Notes: generated from the letters alone by a model not told the origin. DNA of 64,000 bases from Celerinatantimonas sp046054165 (GCF_046054165.1 NZ_JBFNXK010000004.1:124001-188000); one strand, 5' to 3'. Counted from the stretch's first letter, positions 1-8,850 are shown. A program made the numbers and translations.

Positions 1-527
1 CTTGCGGCGTCGGTGGGGGACCCGGAGGCATTGCCTTTGGCCTGAAACAACGGTTTGGTGATGCCGTGCATTGCTTCTTTGCCGAGCCGACGCATTCCCC
101 CTGTTGCTTACTCGGACTAGCCAGTCACCGCCATGCAGAGATCAGTATCCGCGATTTGGGACTGGATAATCATACCGCCGCCGATGGACTGGCCGTCGGC
201 CGCCCTTCTCAGCTCGTCTGTGAGATGATGCAGCCGCTATTAGATGGATGTTACACCGTCGCCGATGAAACGCTTTATCAACTGCTCGCGCTGATGCAAC
301 AACAGCAACAAATCCAGTTAGAACCTTCTGCACTGGCCGGTGCTTGGGGACCGGTGATCTGGAACCGTCACGCAGCCGAACTCACCGCACAGCTTGGCTT
401 AACCGCTCAGCAGCACCAGCAAGCGACGCATTTAATCTGGGCGACCGGCGGGAGTATGGTCCCAGAAGCAGAAATGCAACATTACATCGCTCAGGGCGAA
501 GCATTGCTCCAATCCAGAAATGTATAA
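1..527 (+). CDS. dsdA: D-serine ammonia-lyase, C-terminal part (5' end outside window)
   Basis: The enzyme deaminates D-serine to pyruvate and ammonia with PLP in the cytoplasm. The frame is open from base 3, so only about 174 C-terminal residues of roughly 440 are present. It begins with the glycine-rich phosphate-binding loop CGVGGGPGG, then HCFFAEPTHSPC, DGLAVGRPS, a YTVADETLYQLL segment and LEPSALAG, in the order seen in DsdA. A strong hairpin terminator follows directly. No dsdC or dsdX homologue is visible on this side, so any regulator or permease must lie to the left. The family call is firm; the start cannot be judged. Confidence 0.93.
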   Translation, partial: CGVGGGPGGIAFGLKQRFGDAVHCFFAEPTHSPCCLLGLASHRHAEISIRDLGLDNHTAADGLAVGRPSQLVCEMMQPLLDGCYTVADETLYQLLALMQQQQQIQLEPSALAGAWGPVIWNRHAAELTAQLGLTAQQHQQATHLIWATGGSMVPEAEMQHYIAQGEALLQSRNV

Positions 528-534
528 TCAATCC

Positions 535-563
535 GCCACGGGCCTTTGGGCCTGTGGTTTTCC
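535..563 (+). terminator. Rho-independent terminator after dsdA
   Basis: A GC-rich stem, CCAC then GGCC paired with GGCC then GTGG around a short loop, is followed by TTTT. It lies eight bases after the dsdA stop codon and separates it from the DUF2589-type cluster. Confidence 0.75.
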
Positions 564-689
564 CCATTGGTCCATGCCAGAAACCGTTACACATTGCTGA
601 ATTTACCCTGAAAAATCCTGCTTTTCTCCGATAGTTTTTCGGCTATCTAGCGAATACTGACCCTATATTACTTAGCCGGACAGAACTGC

Positions 690-1307
690 ATGATTAATCT
701 GGAAGAGTTTGTTCACTCAATCCATGTGGCAACTGCGTCAGCAGGAGAAGCCCTGATCCAGAAAAACCTGGATTTACTAGAGCGTTTTTTCGAGCCGGCT
801 GACGATGACGACGAAGATATTGCACATATGGCGGATATCGGTCGCTCCGATGCCAAAGTTGAAGCCAAAGCCGGTCGGCGAGCCCCCCAAAATAGCCCCC
901 CCGCAGGTGAGCCCCCTAAAAAATTCATGAGTCATGACTGGGGCGGGGATATTCCCATTCTCAAACCCAAGATGGTGGCCATGCAATATCCGACTGTGAC
1001 CAAAAATGGTCCTGCCGTGCAAACCGTGAATGTTCCACTGATTACTCTGATCCCCCTGTCTCAGGTCGAACTGCAAGAAATGAGTTTTTCCACCGAACTG
1101 GATTTAAGTGTCAATGGTGACGCACTCCAGGTCTCATTTCCCAAACGAACACTGAAGGCGAAAGAGATGGCTGATGAAGGCGCTAGTTTAGGCAATGGAG
1201 GCAAAGCGAAACTGGAAGTCAAAATTGCCGCAATGGAAACACCGGATGGGTTGAAATACATCGTCGATGGCTACGAACGAGCCCTCAGAGCCCAGGTTCC
1301 CGGTTAA
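690..1307 (+). CDS. DUF2589-type protein, copy 1
   Basis: 205 residues, function unknown. The N-terminal helix region (MINLEEFVHSIHVATASAGEAL) is followed by an acidic, proline-containing linker (about 40-85) and then a predicted beta-rich core holding VPLITLIPLSQVEL and FSTELDLSV. This PL-x-TL-x-PL block recurs in the gene at 1358 and, weakly, in the one at 2450, so the three look like paralogues. I assign it to the DUF2589 family from the block and overall layout. There is no signal peptide or membrane segment. It is probably the first gene of a short same-strand cluster. The role is not known and no partner enzyme is present. Confidence 0.7.
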   Translation: MINLEEFVHSIHVATASAGEALIQKNLDLLERFFEPADDDDEDIAHMADIGRSDAKVEAKAGRRAPQNSPPAGEPPKKFMSHDWGGDIPILKPKMVAMQYPTVTKNGPAVQTVNVPLITLIPLSQVELQEMSFSTELDLSVNGDALQVSFPKRTLKAKEMADEGASLGNGGKAKLEVKIAAMETPDGLKYIVDGYERALRAQVPG

Positions 1308-1357
1308 TGAAATAACATCAATGTAAAAGTGCTAAATAAACAGACGGAGGAGTCACT

Positions 1358-2083
1358 ATGGCAGTGAGTTCAGGACCCGGGTTAGTTTCAATGGCCCAGC
1401 AATTCAGCGGACTTCCGATGGGAGATTTGATCGGAGGACCACTGATGGCCGCCGCCGAGGCCAATAATAAAATGGCGATGACACAGGTTAAATTTATGCT
1501 CGACACCTGTTTTAGCAAGCAGCCAACCCAAAACAGCAGCGGAGGAAGCGGCAGTGGGGGCAGTAACAGTGGGAATAGCGGCAGCAGTTCGACCAACTAT
1601 GAGTACCAGCCAGTGATGGTCGAATTAAAACTAAAACGCCCCATCATTACCACCAATAAGAAGGATGACGGCAATCAGACCGATGTGACGACCGATGTGG
1701 CCGAGTCATCGATCACGATACCGCTATTGACCCTGTTACCCCTCAATGCGCTGGCGGTTGATGATGTCAATATCGCCTTTAATATGGAAGTGAAATCCAG
1801 CTTCTCAAATGAACAAAGTCAGGAACAGAAAGAAAAAATGAGTGCCGAGGGTAGCTTTGAGGCAAAGATAGGTTACGGCCCGTTCTCAGCCAGCGTTAGC
1901 GGCAGCGTCTCAAAATCATCCGAACAAAGTAGCTCTAATACTGAGAAATATGAAAAAAGTAATAAGGCTACATACGATGTGAAAGTTCATGCCGGACAAC
2001 TCCCATTACCGGAAGGGATCGGGGTGATCATTCAGGCTTACACCGATAATATCGCGCCAATCATGATCACCAAAGACGCTTAA
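1358..2083 (+). CDS. DUF2589-type protein, copy 2
   Basis: 241 residues, start supported by GGAGG nine bases upstream. The N-terminus (SMAQQFSGLPMGDLIGGPL, AAAEANNKMA) is the usual opening of DUF2589 proteins. A Gly/Ser/Asn-rich linker covers about residues 52-73. The core has MVELKLKRPIITT and ITIPLLTLLPLNALAVDD, then a serine- and lysine-rich stretch (about 148-205) likely to form a long strand or coiled region. The motif matches the upstream paralogue. It is cytoplasmic by sequence and contains no catalytic motif that I recognise. It may be a structural or adaptor protein; this is inference. Confidence 0.75.
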   Translation: MAVSSGPGLVSMAQQFSGLPMGDLIGGPLMAAAEANNKMAMTQVKFMLDTCFSKQPTQNSSGGSGSGGSNSGNSGSSSTNYEYQPVMVELKLKRPIITTNKKDDGNQTDVTTDVAESSITIPLLTLLPLNALAVDDVNIAFNMEVKSSFSNEQSQEQKEKMSAEGSFEAKIGYGPFSASVSGSVSKSSEQSSSNTEKYEKSNKATYDVKVHAGQLPLPEGIGVIIQAYTDNIAPIMITKDA

Positions 2084-2201
2084 TGACATTAAAGGCCTTG
2101 GTACAGGGTCAGCTCTGCTCCGGGTTTGAATAGCCAGTGAGGCATCTTCATCCCCTCAGCAAAGAGCAGGCCCAGTTCAGGCCTTAGCACAAGGAATCTG
2201 C

Positions 2202-2444
2202 ATGAATATCGAAATCCCCTGCCCAACCTGTCGTGAACACGGCCGCACCAGTATGATTATGATTGAACCGGAACTGCTGCTGCACGGCGCACATTTTAGC
2301 TGTCCGCTCTGCCATAGTTCCGTGGCTTTAGCCGTCAAAAGTTATCCGCTCTACCAACAGAGTCTGGAAAAATACACCCACTACCAAATGCTCACTCAGG
2401 GTCTTAAAACTGAGGGAGAACACCCCAAACTCAATCGCAGGTAG
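2202..2444 (+). CDS. Small zinc-ribbon protein
   Basis: 80 residues with two CPxC knuckles, CPTC at about 7-10 and CPLC at about 34-37, spaced as in a zinc ribbon; zinc binding is therefore likely. The remaining half is helical and polar. It stands between DUF2589-type copies 2 and 3 and its stop is only five bases from the next start, so it is probably co-expressed with copy 3. Function unknown; it may be a scaffold or nucleic-acid-binding partner for the DUF2589-type proteins, which is inference from position alone. Confidence 0.7.
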   Translation: MNIEIPCPTCREHGRTSMIMIEPELLLHGAHFSCPLCHSSVALAVKSYPLYQQSLEKYTHYQMLTQGLKTEGEHPKLNRR

Positions 2445-2449
2445 ACTGT

Positions 2450-2893
2450 ATGGCCGAAACCCCAACCCCTTCACTAACTGAGTTATTACTGCGTGATATT
2501 CTCCGGGCTAAAGCACATCTAGAGGCCGAGAAATTCACGCCGTTACAGGATTATTTCACCGCAGCAGCAGATGAAACCCTCATGGCTAAAGTGGTTGGAA
2601 TTCAAATGCCCCAAGTCACCGAAGACGGTATTGTGAACCAGATCCAGTGGATGCCTTTATACATGTTATGCCCTTGCCGCTTTTTTAAACTAGAGAATCT
2701 GTCTCTGGAACTAGATGCTTATCTAGAAGCCGACGACCCCGCCAAACCTCGTTCTGAATGCAAACTCACGCTGAATAAAAAAAATGGCTGGTTTTCCGTC
2801 AATCGCCCCGTGAGACTCTCGGTCCATTTTAACGAACAAGACGGGATCCGAATCATCACTCAGGACCCTATTTCCCGTTCTAAATGTAAATAA
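2450..2893 (+). CDS. Divergent DUF2589-like protein, copy 3
   Basis: 147 residues. An N-terminal helical part (LTELLLRDILRAKAHLEAEKF) resembles the helical opening of copy 1. It is followed by a block, MPLYMLCPCRFFKLENLSLE, in the same place as PLITLIPL in copies 1 and 2. The last part, LTLNKKNGWFSVNRPVRLSV, is beta-rich. The similarity to the two other copies is weak and rests on arrangement and the central block. It is five bases downstream of the zinc-ribbon gene, so the two are likely translated from one message. Unknown function. Confidence 0.65.
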   Translation: MAETPTPSLTELLLRDILRAKAHLEAEKFTPLQDYFTAAADETLMAKVVGIQMPQVTEDGIVNQIQWMPLYMLCPCRFFKLENLSLELDAYLEADDPAKPRSECKLTLNKKNGWFSVNRPVRLSVHFNEQDGIRIITQDPISRSKCK

Positions 2894-2979
2894 ACTCACA
2901 CGGTAGCGATCCCCGCTTGCCTCTTGATGGTGAAATAGAGATAGTAATGATTCTACTTGATCTTTTATCAGGAACGATC

Positions 2980-3798
2980 ATGACCACCATCAATAAAGAC
3001 ACAACCTTATGTATCTCTCTGGCCGCTCGTCCCAGCAATTACGGCACTCGTTTTCACAACTACCTGTATCAAGCCCTTGGTCTTAACTTTATCTACAAAG
3101 CATTTACCACCAGCGATCTACCCGCTGCGGTGAATGGGATCCGAGCCTTGGGGATCCGAGGCTGTGGGGTTTCGATGCCCTATAAAGAAGCCTGTATTCC
3201 GTTGGTCGATGAATTAGACCCTTCCGCCGCCTCGATTCAGTCCATCAACACGATCGTCAACACCGAAGGCTCGCTCAAAGCCTATAACACAGATTACATC
3301 GCCATCGTCGAATTACTGAAACTCAATCATATTCCAACCGACTATCACTTTGCCCTACGAGGCAGTGGTGGAATGGCAAAAGCGGTCGCCTGTGCGCTAC
3401 GGGATTTAGGTTTTAAACACGGGACCATTGTGGCTCAGAATCCCAAAACGGGCCCGGCACTAGCCGAGCAATGTGGCTTTAGCTGGCAATCCCAGCTCAC
3501 AGCCCCCACGCAACTACTGATTAATGCCACGCCCATCGGGATGGCAGGAGGAAACAGTAGCGAGCAGCAATCCTTTACTGATGAACAAGTTGCCGATGCA
3601 GAAACAATTTTCGAAGTCGTCGCCACGCCGCTAGAAACCCCGTTAATTCGTGCCGCCCAAAGGTTTGGCAAAAAGTCGATTAGCGGAGCCGATATCTATG
3701 CGATCCAGGCTGTTGAACAATTTGCACTGTATACCGACCATCGTCCCAGTGCACAACTCTTCCAACAAGCGGCAGCATATGCCCGAGGAGAGGCATAA
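2980..3798 (+). CDS. Shikimate dehydrogenase-like protein (SDH-L / HI0607 type)
   Basis: 272 residues from the ATG at 2980, which has AGGAA upstream; an upstream in-frame ATG at 2917 has no good ribosome site. The N-terminal substrate domain has RPSNYGTRFHNYLY and CGVSMPYKEAC, with the catalytic Lys of the shikimate dehydrogenase family; the NAD(P) domain has GSGGMAKAV. The sequence follows the SDH-L group known from Haemophilus HI0607 more closely than AroE. Those proteins have poor shikimate activity, so the true substrate is unknown. It stands alone, followed by a glutathione transferase gene 70 bases on. Confidence 0.85.
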   Translation: MTTINKDTTLCISLAARPSNYGTRFHNYLYQALGLNFIYKAFTTSDLPAAVNGIRALGIRGCGVSMPYKEACIPLVDELDPSAASIQSINTIVNTEGSLKAYNTDYIAIVELLKLNHIPTDYHFALRGSGGMAKAVACALRDLGFKHGTIVAQNPKTGPALAEQCGFSWQSQLTAPTQLLINATPIGMAGGNSSEQQSFTDEQVADAETIFEVVATPLETPLIRAAQRFGKKSISGADIYAIQAVEQFALYTDHRPSAQLFQQAAAYARGEA

Positions 3799-3868
3799 GA
3801 CATTCAGGAACTGCTTGCCACCTCTGAATTCGCATGCGATTGTAAGCTTTCATTAACAGGAGATTATT

Positions 3869-4468
3869 ATGAAATTGTACTATACGCCGGGCGCCTGCTC
3901 TGTTGCTGTCCACATCGTGTTAGAAGAACTTTCATTGCCGTATCAACTGGAAAAAGTTGATCTCCGTGAGAAAAAAACAGAAACAGGAGCCGATTACCTA
4001 AGCCTCAATAGCAAAGGCTATGTTCCGGCGCTTGGATTGGATGATGGTACGGTGTTAACCGAAGGTTTGGTGATTAACCAATATCTGGCAGACCTGAAAC
4101 CAGAAGCGGCACTCATCCCCGCTTCCGGAATTGAACGTTACCAATTGCAGAGTCTGATGGTCTTTATTGCCACCGAATTACACAAACCCATGGCGTCACT
4201 TTTTAATCCATCCCAAAGTGATGACGCCCGAATTTCGGCCATCCGCCTATTACACAAACGACTAGACTGGCTGAGTACTCATATGAGTGGTGAATTTGTC
4301 TTCGGTCCACATTTCTCAATTGCCGATGCTTATCTTTATAATATTCTGAGATGGCATACGATGGTCAAATTCGATCTTGCCGAATGGCCCGATCTCGAAA
4401 ATTATATGCAGCGCATCAGCCAACGACCTTCGGTTCAGAAAGCACTCACAATGGAAGGCTTGATTTAA
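3869..4468 (+). CDS. gstA: Glutathione S-transferase, beta class
   Basis: 199 residues, with AGGAG before the ATG. The N-terminal thioredoxin-like domain (1-80) opens MKLYYTPGACSVA, which carries Cys10, the residue that binds glutathione in bacterial beta-class enzymes. GYVPAL supplies the cis-proline loop and DGTVLTEGLVINQYLAD contacts the gamma-glutamyl part. The helical C-terminal domain contains FSIADAYLY, the conserved N-capping motif. The enzyme conjugates or reduces electrophiles in the cytosol; the physiological substrate cannot be read from sequence. Probably a single-gene unit with a hairpin after it. Confidence 0.9.
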   Translation: MKLYYTPGACSVAVHIVLEELSLPYQLEKVDLREKKTETGADYLSLNSKGYVPALGLDDGTVLTEGLVINQYLADLKPEAALIPASGIERYQLQSLMVFIATELHKPMASLFNPSQSDDARISAIRLLHKRLDWLSTHMSGEFVFGPHFSIADAYLYNILRWHTMVKFDLAEWPDLENYMQRISQRPSVQKALTMEGLI

Positions 4469-4479
4469 CATCTTTTTTC

Positions 4480-4505
4480 AATCAAGAGAGGCCACTCTCT
4501 TGATT
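4480..4505 (+). terminator. Hairpin after gstA, possible terminator
   Basis: Perfect 11-bp arms, AATCAAGAGAG and CTCTCTTGATT, around GCCA. The following bases are only moderately T-rich, so intrinsic termination may be inefficient. Confidence 0.5.
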
Positions 4506-4662
4506 GCCCTACCTTTTGATAAACAACCTAATATTGTAGAAAATTTGTCATTTTCATTGTCTATACTAAAACTCATACTGCACTGAATTTTACATGTGTC
4601 ATCATGATTGACATGGCTTCACGCATGTAAGCGCGTATCGTTCACTTGGATTTTGTATTTCA

Positions 4663-6174
4663 ATGACCATTAAACTCAATCAGACCACTTCGGCTCTGCC
4701 GCAACTGAATACGGACCATCGACAGGAACGATGGTTATTCATGCTGTTTATACTCCTCATCATCGGTCGCTTGCTCCCGCTTGGAACGCTGCATTTAGCC
4801 TTATTCTATGATGAAGCCTACTATCACTTTTGGGCCGTGCATCCCGACTGGGGGTATTACTCCAAACCCCCGATGGTCGCCTGGCTCATCGCCGCAACTA
4901 CCCGCCTGTTCGGCCATGCAGAATGGGCCGTCCGAATCAGTTCTCCCTTGCTTTATGCCGGCGCGGCCTATTTTGTCTATCTGTGTGGCAAAGCTTTGTA
5001 TTCGCAGCGCGTTGGCTTATGGGCGGCACTGATTTTTTATTCCTCACCATTAGTCACCTTCAACAGCGTTTTTGTCACTACCGATGCCCCCTTGCTATTA
5101 TTTTGGGGGGGAGCCTGTTGGCTGTTTATTCTGGCATTACAAAAAAATCAGCTTAGATGGTGGAGCCTGTGTGGTATCGCACTGGGACTTGGACTGCTCT
5201 CTAAATATACGCTGGCCCTCGTGATGATTGGCATGGCTATTTATCTAATCGCTTCCCGGTCAAATGCGTATGGCAAAGGCCCGTGGCTCGCTCTACTGCT
5301 GGCTATTGTGATCTTTTTACCGAACCTTATCTGGAATGCGCAATCGGGTTTCATCAGCTTTGTCCATACCGCTGAAATCTCAAAACTCTCTCACCAACTC
5401 GTCCATCCTGGTAAGTTTTTCGAATTCTTTGGAGGCCAGTTTTTAGTCTTTGGTCCAATCAGCATGCTATTGCTACTGATCTATACCTTCCGCATGCGCC
5501 ACCAACCGCACTGGCTATTACTGGTCACCCTGAGCTGGCCGCTGCTCCTACTCATGTGTATTCAAGCCTTTTTAGCCAAAGCCAATGCCAACTGGGCAGC
5601 CCCCAGTTATCTGTTGGCATCCCTTCTCATTGCAGCCGGGTTGCAGATTAAGCAACGCCATAGATGGTTAGCCGCCTTACTTGGGCTAAATATTTTCTGT
5701 GCGGTCGTGCTCTTTAGTTATCCGTTGCTCCAAAAGGCGTTAGCTATCGAACCTACCCGCCACAATACCCCTTACCGACGTGTACTCGGTTGGCGAGAAC
5801 TGATGCATCATGTGCAACAGAAAATTCCTGATGCCGCTCAGCAAAACTGGGTGAGCAGTTCCAGAATGCTCTTATCTTATGCGCATTATTATTTGAGTGA
5901 TTGGCCTGCCCATCAACCAACCCATGTGTTCAGTTTTAACCCTCACAGGGAAATTCGAGATCAATTTGATTTACGCTATGACATTGCTCAGGCGCAAGCT
6001 CACTCATTCATTTTCATGTCTCAGTCACCACTGCAACTTCAGGGCTGCTTCCAGAGTATCCAACCCCTAGGAATCGTTAGCCAGACGAAATATGTTCATC
6101 TGCAACGTTCCGTTTATCTCTATCGAGTGACAGGATTTAAAGGCTATGAAAACTGTTCTACCGCACAGCATTAA
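4663..6174 (+). CDS. GT39/ArnT-like membrane glycosyltransferase
   Basis: 503 residues with about ten or more hydrophobic segments. The N-terminal signature FYDEAYYHFWAVHPDWGYYS places an acidic pair (Asp50-Glu51) in the first periplasmic loop, as in protein mannosyltransferases and ArnT, followed by SKPPMVAWL. Members move a sugar from a polyprenyl-phosphate donor to a lipid or protein acceptor on the periplasmic face of the inner membrane. The gene overlaps the PAP2 phosphatase gene by 29 bases, so the two are translationally linked and probably act on one envelope glycolipid. Donor and acceptor are not deducible. It is not clearly ArnT: no arn genes are nearby. Confidence 0.82.
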   Translation: MTIKLNQTTSALPQLNTDHRQERWLFMLFILLIIGRLLPLGTLHLALFYDEAYYHFWAVHPDWGYYSKPPMVAWLIAATTRLFGHAEWAVRISSPLLYAGAAYFVYLCGKALYSQRVGLWAALIFYSSPLVTFNSVFVTTDAPLLLFWGGACWLFILALQKNQLRWWSLCGIALGLGLLSKYTLALVMIGMAIYLIASRSNAYGKGPWLALLLAIVIFLPNLIWNAQSGFISFVHTAEISKLSHQLVHPGKFFEFFGGQFLVFGPISMLLLLIYTFRMRHQPHWLLLVTLSWPLLLLMCIQAFLAKANANWAAPSYLLASLLIAAGLQIKQRHRWLAALLGLNIFCAVVLFSYPLLQKALAIEPTRHNTPYRRVLGWRELMHHVQQKIPDAAQQNWVSSSRMLLSYAHYYLSDWPAHQPTHVFSFNPHREIRDQFDLRYDIAQAQAHSFIFMSQSPLQLQGCFQSIQPLGIVSQTKYVHLQRSVYLYRVTGFKGYENCSTAQH

Positions 6175-6883
6175 TGCTATCTGGCGCTGGGACCTACTGC
6201 TGTTTATCGTCTCAACCCTGCCTTTTTATCTGTTTCCTCAGATTGATCTCTGGGTTAGTGGACTGTTTTATACTCATCACGATCAGTTTATCTGGAAACA
6301 TCACCCACTAGTCATTGGACTTTATTTGATTTTTGGTCATATCCACTGGCTATTGATTGTCTTGTTTATCGGGGGGCTGATCTACTGCGTGTTACCCAAG
6401 CAAAATGCCGGGAAACGCTACTGGCGAAAACGACTGTCGTTTTTAATGATCACCCTCATCCTCGGGCCGGGACTGCTCGTTAATACAGTCTTAAAAGATC
6501 ATTCCTTTGGCCGCCCTCGCCCTATTCAAATCGAACAATTTGCTGGCCATGATGACTTTGCCCCCGTCCTCCATTATTCCGGAGAGTGTCGGCATAACTG
6601 TTCATTTGTAAGCGGGCATGCGTCTATTGCTTTTTATTTCATCGTTCTAGCTTGGGTATTCAAAAAACGCCGACTCTTCTGGCTGGGGGTTGGTTTAGGA
6701 AGCCTCGTGGGATTTATCCGGATCCTACAGGGAGCGCATTTTTTAAGTGATATCGTATTTGCCTTCTGGGTGGATTACATCGTTTGTCTAACGACGGCCA
6801 GTGCATTTCAATTTCAATTTTTTCGAACGAAAATAACACCGCGTTTATCTGAAAAACTCCGACTGCTAAAAATAAAACACTAG
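6146..6883 (+). CDS. PAP2-family membrane phosphatase (lipid phosphatase)
   Basis: 245 residues with about six membrane segments. All three PAP2 motifs are present: KDHSFGRPRP (117-126), SGHAS (156-160) and RILQGAHFLSD (192-202) with the conserved Arg, His and Asp. The C-terminus is short, basic and cytoplasmic. Such enzymes hydrolyse lipid phosphates, for example undecaprenyl pyrophosphate or lipid A phosphates. Because the start lies inside the glycosyltransferase gene, I infer that it recycles the released polyprenyl phosphate or dephosphorylates the same glycolipid. Exact substrate unknown. Confidence 0.88.
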   Translation: MKTVLPHSINAIWRWDLLLFIVSTLPFYLFPQIDLWVSGLFYTHHDQFIWKHHPLVIGLYLIFGHIHWLLIVLFIGGLIYCVLPKQNAGKRYWRKRLSFLMITLILGPGLLVNTVLKDHSFGRPRPIQIEQFAGHDDFAPVLHYSGECRHNCSFVSGHASIAFYFIVLAWVFKKRRLFWLGVGLGSLVGFIRILQGAHFLSDIVFAFWVDYIVCLTTASAFQFQFFRTKITPRLSEKLRLLKIKH

Positions 6884-6945
6884 GGGCTATGAAATAGAGA
6901 TTGAACCACATGCGCACAGACCCCAAAACGTTCGGGACACATTTA

Positions 6946-6966
6946 AACCGAGCGATCGCTCCGGTT
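6946..6966. repeat. Palindrome between the PAP2 gene and the minus-strand gene
   Basis: AACCG-AGCGATCGCT-CCGGTT forms a near-perfect inverted repeat around the 10-base palindrome AGCGATCGCT, with one unpaired base. It lies between convergent genes. No T tract follows on either strand, so it is recorded as a structure of unknown role. Confidence 0.4.
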
Positions 6967-7038
6967 GCTCAACTCGTTGAATGTCACGTGATCAAGCAAC
7001 ACGATCCTTCAATGCGTGTTTCCCCATATAAATTACAC

Positions 7039-7455
7039 TCAAACATCTTCTTTAATTCCAAGTGAGTACATCAGAACAATAAAAAATACGCCAATCAACA
7101 TAAAAATAGCCATGCAAATTAAGCTAACTAACAGAACACGCCAGTTGGAATGAAAATCTAAGACATGACTATCGATCACATCTTTCTTCTTAAATTGTAA
7201 TTTTTCAATCAAAAGCTTCGTCACACCAATAGTGATCGTCGGAATAGCCATACTGGGAAAGTTATCTGGTAAAAATGGTAAAATCACAATAAGAATAGCG
7301 ATCACCAGAGTCCCAAATCGCGTTGTCTTTTTAACCGCATTCTGATTACCCAATACATTAAAATTTTCTCTAATAAAAAAAGCAGATGCTAAAGGTCCCC
7401 CTAAAAATCCCCCAAGTGCCGCTTGTATGGGAGAATAAACTTTACGCTCTGACAT
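7039..7455 (-). CDS. Small membrane protein of unknown function
   Basis: 138 residues. Hydrophobic segments are visible at about 11-28 (AALGGFLGGPLASAFFI), 47-65, 67-85 and 105-132, giving three to four membrane helices. A soluble, charged stretch, KLQFKKKDVIDSHVLDFHSN, lies between the last two. The start has AGGAG upstream. I do not recognise a family. It sits at the left edge of an AT-rich stretch running to about 8.85 kb and is convergent with the PAP2 gene. Nothing around it suggests a function. Confidence 0.6.
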   Translation of the reverse strand: MSERKVYSPIQAALGGFLGGPLASAFFIRENFNVLGNQNAVKKTTRFGTLVIAILIVILPFLPDNFPSMAIPTITIGVTKLLIEKLQFKKKDVIDSHVLDFHSNWRVLLVSLICMAIFMLIGVFFIVLMYSLGIKEDV

Positions 7456-7714
7456 ATAAATACTCCTGAAGACCCCAAATGATACAGATTAAAACTTTAA
7501 ATAAGTCATAGTATAAAGTTAATGAGCTTCTCGATATACCCAGTTTTTTCAAAATTATCAATAACCAAAATAACATAGCATTCATCTACTTCAGCCCCAT
7601 AGTTCTTACGATCCCATCTCGGTTACGAACAGGCCCACATGGACGAAAATCCACTTGATGCACATCAGTATCTAACTTGGAATACCCGTAAGTTATTCAT
7701 CATGCTATTAAATT
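7456..7714 (-). other. Intergenic DNA with a possible gene remnant
   Basis: On the minus strand an open stretch from 7622 to 7506 (38 codons) reads PRWDRKNYGAEVDECYVILV and continues to a stop, but it has no start and is preceded by stop codons. It looks like the C-terminal relic of a lost gene. I could not identify it. Confidence 0.25.
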
Positions 7715-8332
7715 TCAAATAAATTGAAGCACCAAGTTATAGACTAATTTAAATCCATATAACACAATAATAGTTCCACAGATCAAATTTATAATTCTTA
7801 ATATTTTTTTATTAAATCGTTTTTTATTAATAGATATAATTGTGGAAAGTGATACAAACCAGACTACCGAAGCCAGTGCGGTTCCTATGATAAAAAAGTA
7901 AGAGATATTACTAATTAATGTAGCTCGCATACCACCGAGCAATAAAGTGCCATCAATAATAGCTTGTGGATTAAACCAGGTAACAATTAAGCACTGAAGT
8001 ATAACCTTAAATACAGACTCATTCAGATGGTTTCCTTCAATATCATTTGGAACTGTTCTAATTAATGAGAAGCCGATGTAAATAACTGCAACCGAACCAA
8101 AAATTAATATAATTTCTTTTACGATAATATAATTTTCAAGAATAATTCCAACACCAAAAAAACAGGCTAATGCTAAAGATATATCAAAAAAAGTAGTAAT
8201 CAATGCAGTTGTAAATGCACTCCATCTACTTTTATAAATGGCCGCATTAATAGCATAAGCATTCTGCATTCCGATAGGAGCCACATAAGCCAATCCTAAC
8301 AGGAATCCTTGTAATAAATATGTAAGTTTCAA
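7715..8332 (-). CDS. LysE/ArgO-family amino-acid exporter
   Basis: 205 residues with six hydrophobic segments. The N-terminal LLGLAYVAPIGMQNAYAIN matches the LysE/ArgO opening (APIGMQN), and WFNPQAIIDGTLLLGG in the middle matches the conserved NPQA/KAI region of the fourth segment. Family members export basic or other amino acids across the inner membrane. The gene is noticeably AT-rich compared with the neighbours and is flanked by long AT-rich spacers, which suggests recent acquisition. No LysG/ArgP-type regulator is adjacent. The exported substrate is unknown. Confidence 0.88.
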   Translation of the reverse strand: MKLTYLLQGFLLGLAYVAPIGMQNAYAINAAIYKSRWSAFTTALITTFFDISLALACFFGVGIILENYIIVKEIILIFGSVAVIYIGFSLIRTVPNDIEGNHLNESVFKVILQCLIVTWFNPQAIIDGTLLLGGMRATLISNISYFFIIGTALASVVWFVSLSTIISINKKRFNKKILRIINLICGTIIVLYGFKLVYNLVLQFI

Positions 8333-8850
8333 TTTTATTCTACCTAATTCAATTCATTTTTAGAGATTTATCTATTATAAAATCAACTTTATATTTTATA
8401 TAAGATAATTAAACCGATTAATCATAGAACCTAGGTCATTCCAATAGAAAAATAAATTTTATTAAATCTATTCTCTATATGATTTAGGTCTAGAATTTGT
8501 ATCGATAATATTATTCCAAAATTTTAATATTTGGATCTATGGTGACTGAATTAAGATAATGTCATATATATATTCTTTTATGACCTTCATAAAATTGTAT
8601 CCTTTATTAAAAGTCTAAATTTTAATAAAATATTAAACTCATATTTAATAACAAATGGTTACAGCTCATTTTATATGGATAATTCTATTAGTAAAGTTAT
8701 TTTTATGTTAATCCATTGTTGGATATTTCATAATTCATCACTTATGAGACTCATATTCAAAAGATAGATTGGAATTAAAATCAAATATTAGATACATATT
8801 CGATCGGTAGCCCTAAATTCAGAACAATCATTGTCTAAATTTCCATAAAA
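8333..8850. other. AT-rich intergenic region, 518 bp, no gene seen
   Basis: Very AT-rich DNA in which all frames are closed within short distances. It holds the promoter region of the exporter gene but I could not single out a convincing operator, terminator or RNA. Confidence 0.5.

Noticed and set aside
1324..1339. 16-base sequence TAAAAGTGCTAAATAA also found at 36698-36713
   Set aside because: One AT-rich pair of this length is close to chance in a window this size and the contexts differ.
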